The notes under the pieces are model-generated. The model made no database searches. It saw nothing but the letters and a program-made list of their open reading frames with translations, and was not told the DNA's origin. Positions 63,628-64,000 of a stretch of DNA of 64,000 nt are shown here, in pieces. A program made the translations under genes and the position numbers. This DNA comes from Alteromonas sp. KUL49 (lineage in GTDB: Bacteria; Pseudomonadota; Gammaproteobacteria; Enterobacterales; Alteromonadaceae): NCBI RefSeq assembly GCF_006538345.1, contig NZ_BJKL01000010.1, positions 102,824-166,823 of the forward strand, given 5' to 3'. The first letter of the stretch is position 1. Each line of letters opens with the position of its first letter.

Positions 63628-64000
63628 TTATTCAACCGCGCAACGCGCTCGGGTACACATAGACATAAGCGCACGTGCATCAAACATACTTATTATGCCG
63701 TCGCCATTAAAATACATAACTTAAATCATTAGCTTGTCCGGCTATGAACAGACTGTAGAAGAAGCGAACATCGTCATAATCTACGTCACTATCGCCGTCA
63801 AAGTCTCCGGGTATACTCTCATCTTCCTCCGGGAATTTAAGTACCACAATAACAGGATCGTGGTCTGAAGACCGGAATAGCGTCGGCACCGTAATAGTTC
63901 GCTAGCTGAGTCTCAGTTTTAAACTCTTCGTTGTAGTCAAAAACACGAGGTTACATCAGCATTGATATTCCAAACATAGGCATCGACAACATAGTCCAAC
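63628..64000 (-). pseudogene. 3' end of an ExeM/NucH-like extracellular nuclease with a dockerin-like tail, frame-broken
   Basis: The gene enters from beyond the window. Read in three frames it gives LDYVVDAYVWNINAD, then VFDYNEEFKTETQLANYYGADA, then FRSSDHDPVIVVLKF, the catalytic end of endonuclease/exonuclease/phosphatase-fold nucleases (SDHDP). A tail follows with two F-hand calcium motifs, GDFDGDSDVDYDDV and FNGDGIISMFDARALMSMC, the latter in yet another frame. Three single-base insertions, near 63952, between 63873 and 63893, and in the A4 run at 63709-63712, explain the breaks. The last repair gives an ending RARCAVE before TAA at 63628. It is either a decayed gene or locally poor sequence. 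An active product is unlikely if the sequence is right. Confidence 0.75.

Noticed and set aside
63628..64000. Programmed frameshifting in the nuclease gene
   Set aside because: Three separate breaks without slippery heptamers are better explained by mutation or sequence error.

Overview
The window looks like a chromosomal segment of a marine gammaproteobacterium, most likely Alteromonadaceae (Alteromonas and relatives). I base this on a recCBD operon without ptrA, a HexR-type Entner-Doudoroff cluster, a PykA-type pyruvate kinase, a second long glyceraldehyde-3-phosphate dehydrogenase beside a DUF2989 lipoprotein, and both GlyGly-CTERM and PEP-CTERM sorting tails. The genus cannot be fixed from sequence reading alone. 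No tRNA, rRNA, insertion sequence, prophage or CRISPR array was seen.

Layout. 1-3.2 kb: the 3' part of a secreted S8 (subtilisin-like) protease with a GlyGly-CTERM tail. 3.3-12.2 kb: recC-recB-recD, with a candidate small RNA (own promoter and intrinsic terminator) in the recC leader. 12.6-21.3 kb: all-alpha dUTPase, long-chain acyl-CoA synthetase, a propeller-PAS-GGDEF-EAL membrane protein, an RNase J-like metallohydrolase and a DUF2750 protein. 21.4-22.3 kb: a divergent ArsR/rhodanese pair with a palindromic operator, matching BigR/SqrR persulfide sensors. 22.3-26.6 kb: a coupled operon of small housekeeping genes (zinc-ribbon protein, DUF1315, DUF349, 71-residue protein, YfbR). 26.8-32.8 kb: AGCS symporter, M14 carboxypeptidase, second GAPDH, DUF2989 lipoprotein, MsrB.

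32.8-52 kb is a central carbohydrate island: gnd, glgX, glgB, malQ, gapA, a hexose-6-phosphate mutarotase, zwf-pgl-edd-glk-eda, hexR and pyk. Together they degrade or remodel glycogen and maltodextrin, feed glucose through glucose 6-phosphate into the Entner-Doudoroff and oxidative pentose-phosphate routes, and send the triose to pyruvate. HexR-like palindromes lie between zwf and hexR and directly downstream of the predicted -10 boxes of pyk and gapA, so the island is probably one HexR regulon.

53-59.5 kb holds a BaeS/BaeR-like two-component system, a YHYH-domain lipoprotein preceded by a BaeR-like box, a His-rich exported protein and a hybrid histidine kinase; His-rich segments recur in the first, third and fourth of these. 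59.5-64 kb: a PadR-controlled permease-prefix protein, an APC permease, a WYL protein, a PEP-CTERM exported protein and the broken 3' end of an ExeM-like nuclease with a dockerin-like tail.

Three genes carry reading-frame breaks that can be repaired by single bases: the zinc-ribbon gene (A7 run), glgX (a G6 and an A6 run) and the nuclease (three sites). The homopolymer breaks may be sequencing errors; the nuclease looks more like decay or locally poor sequence.
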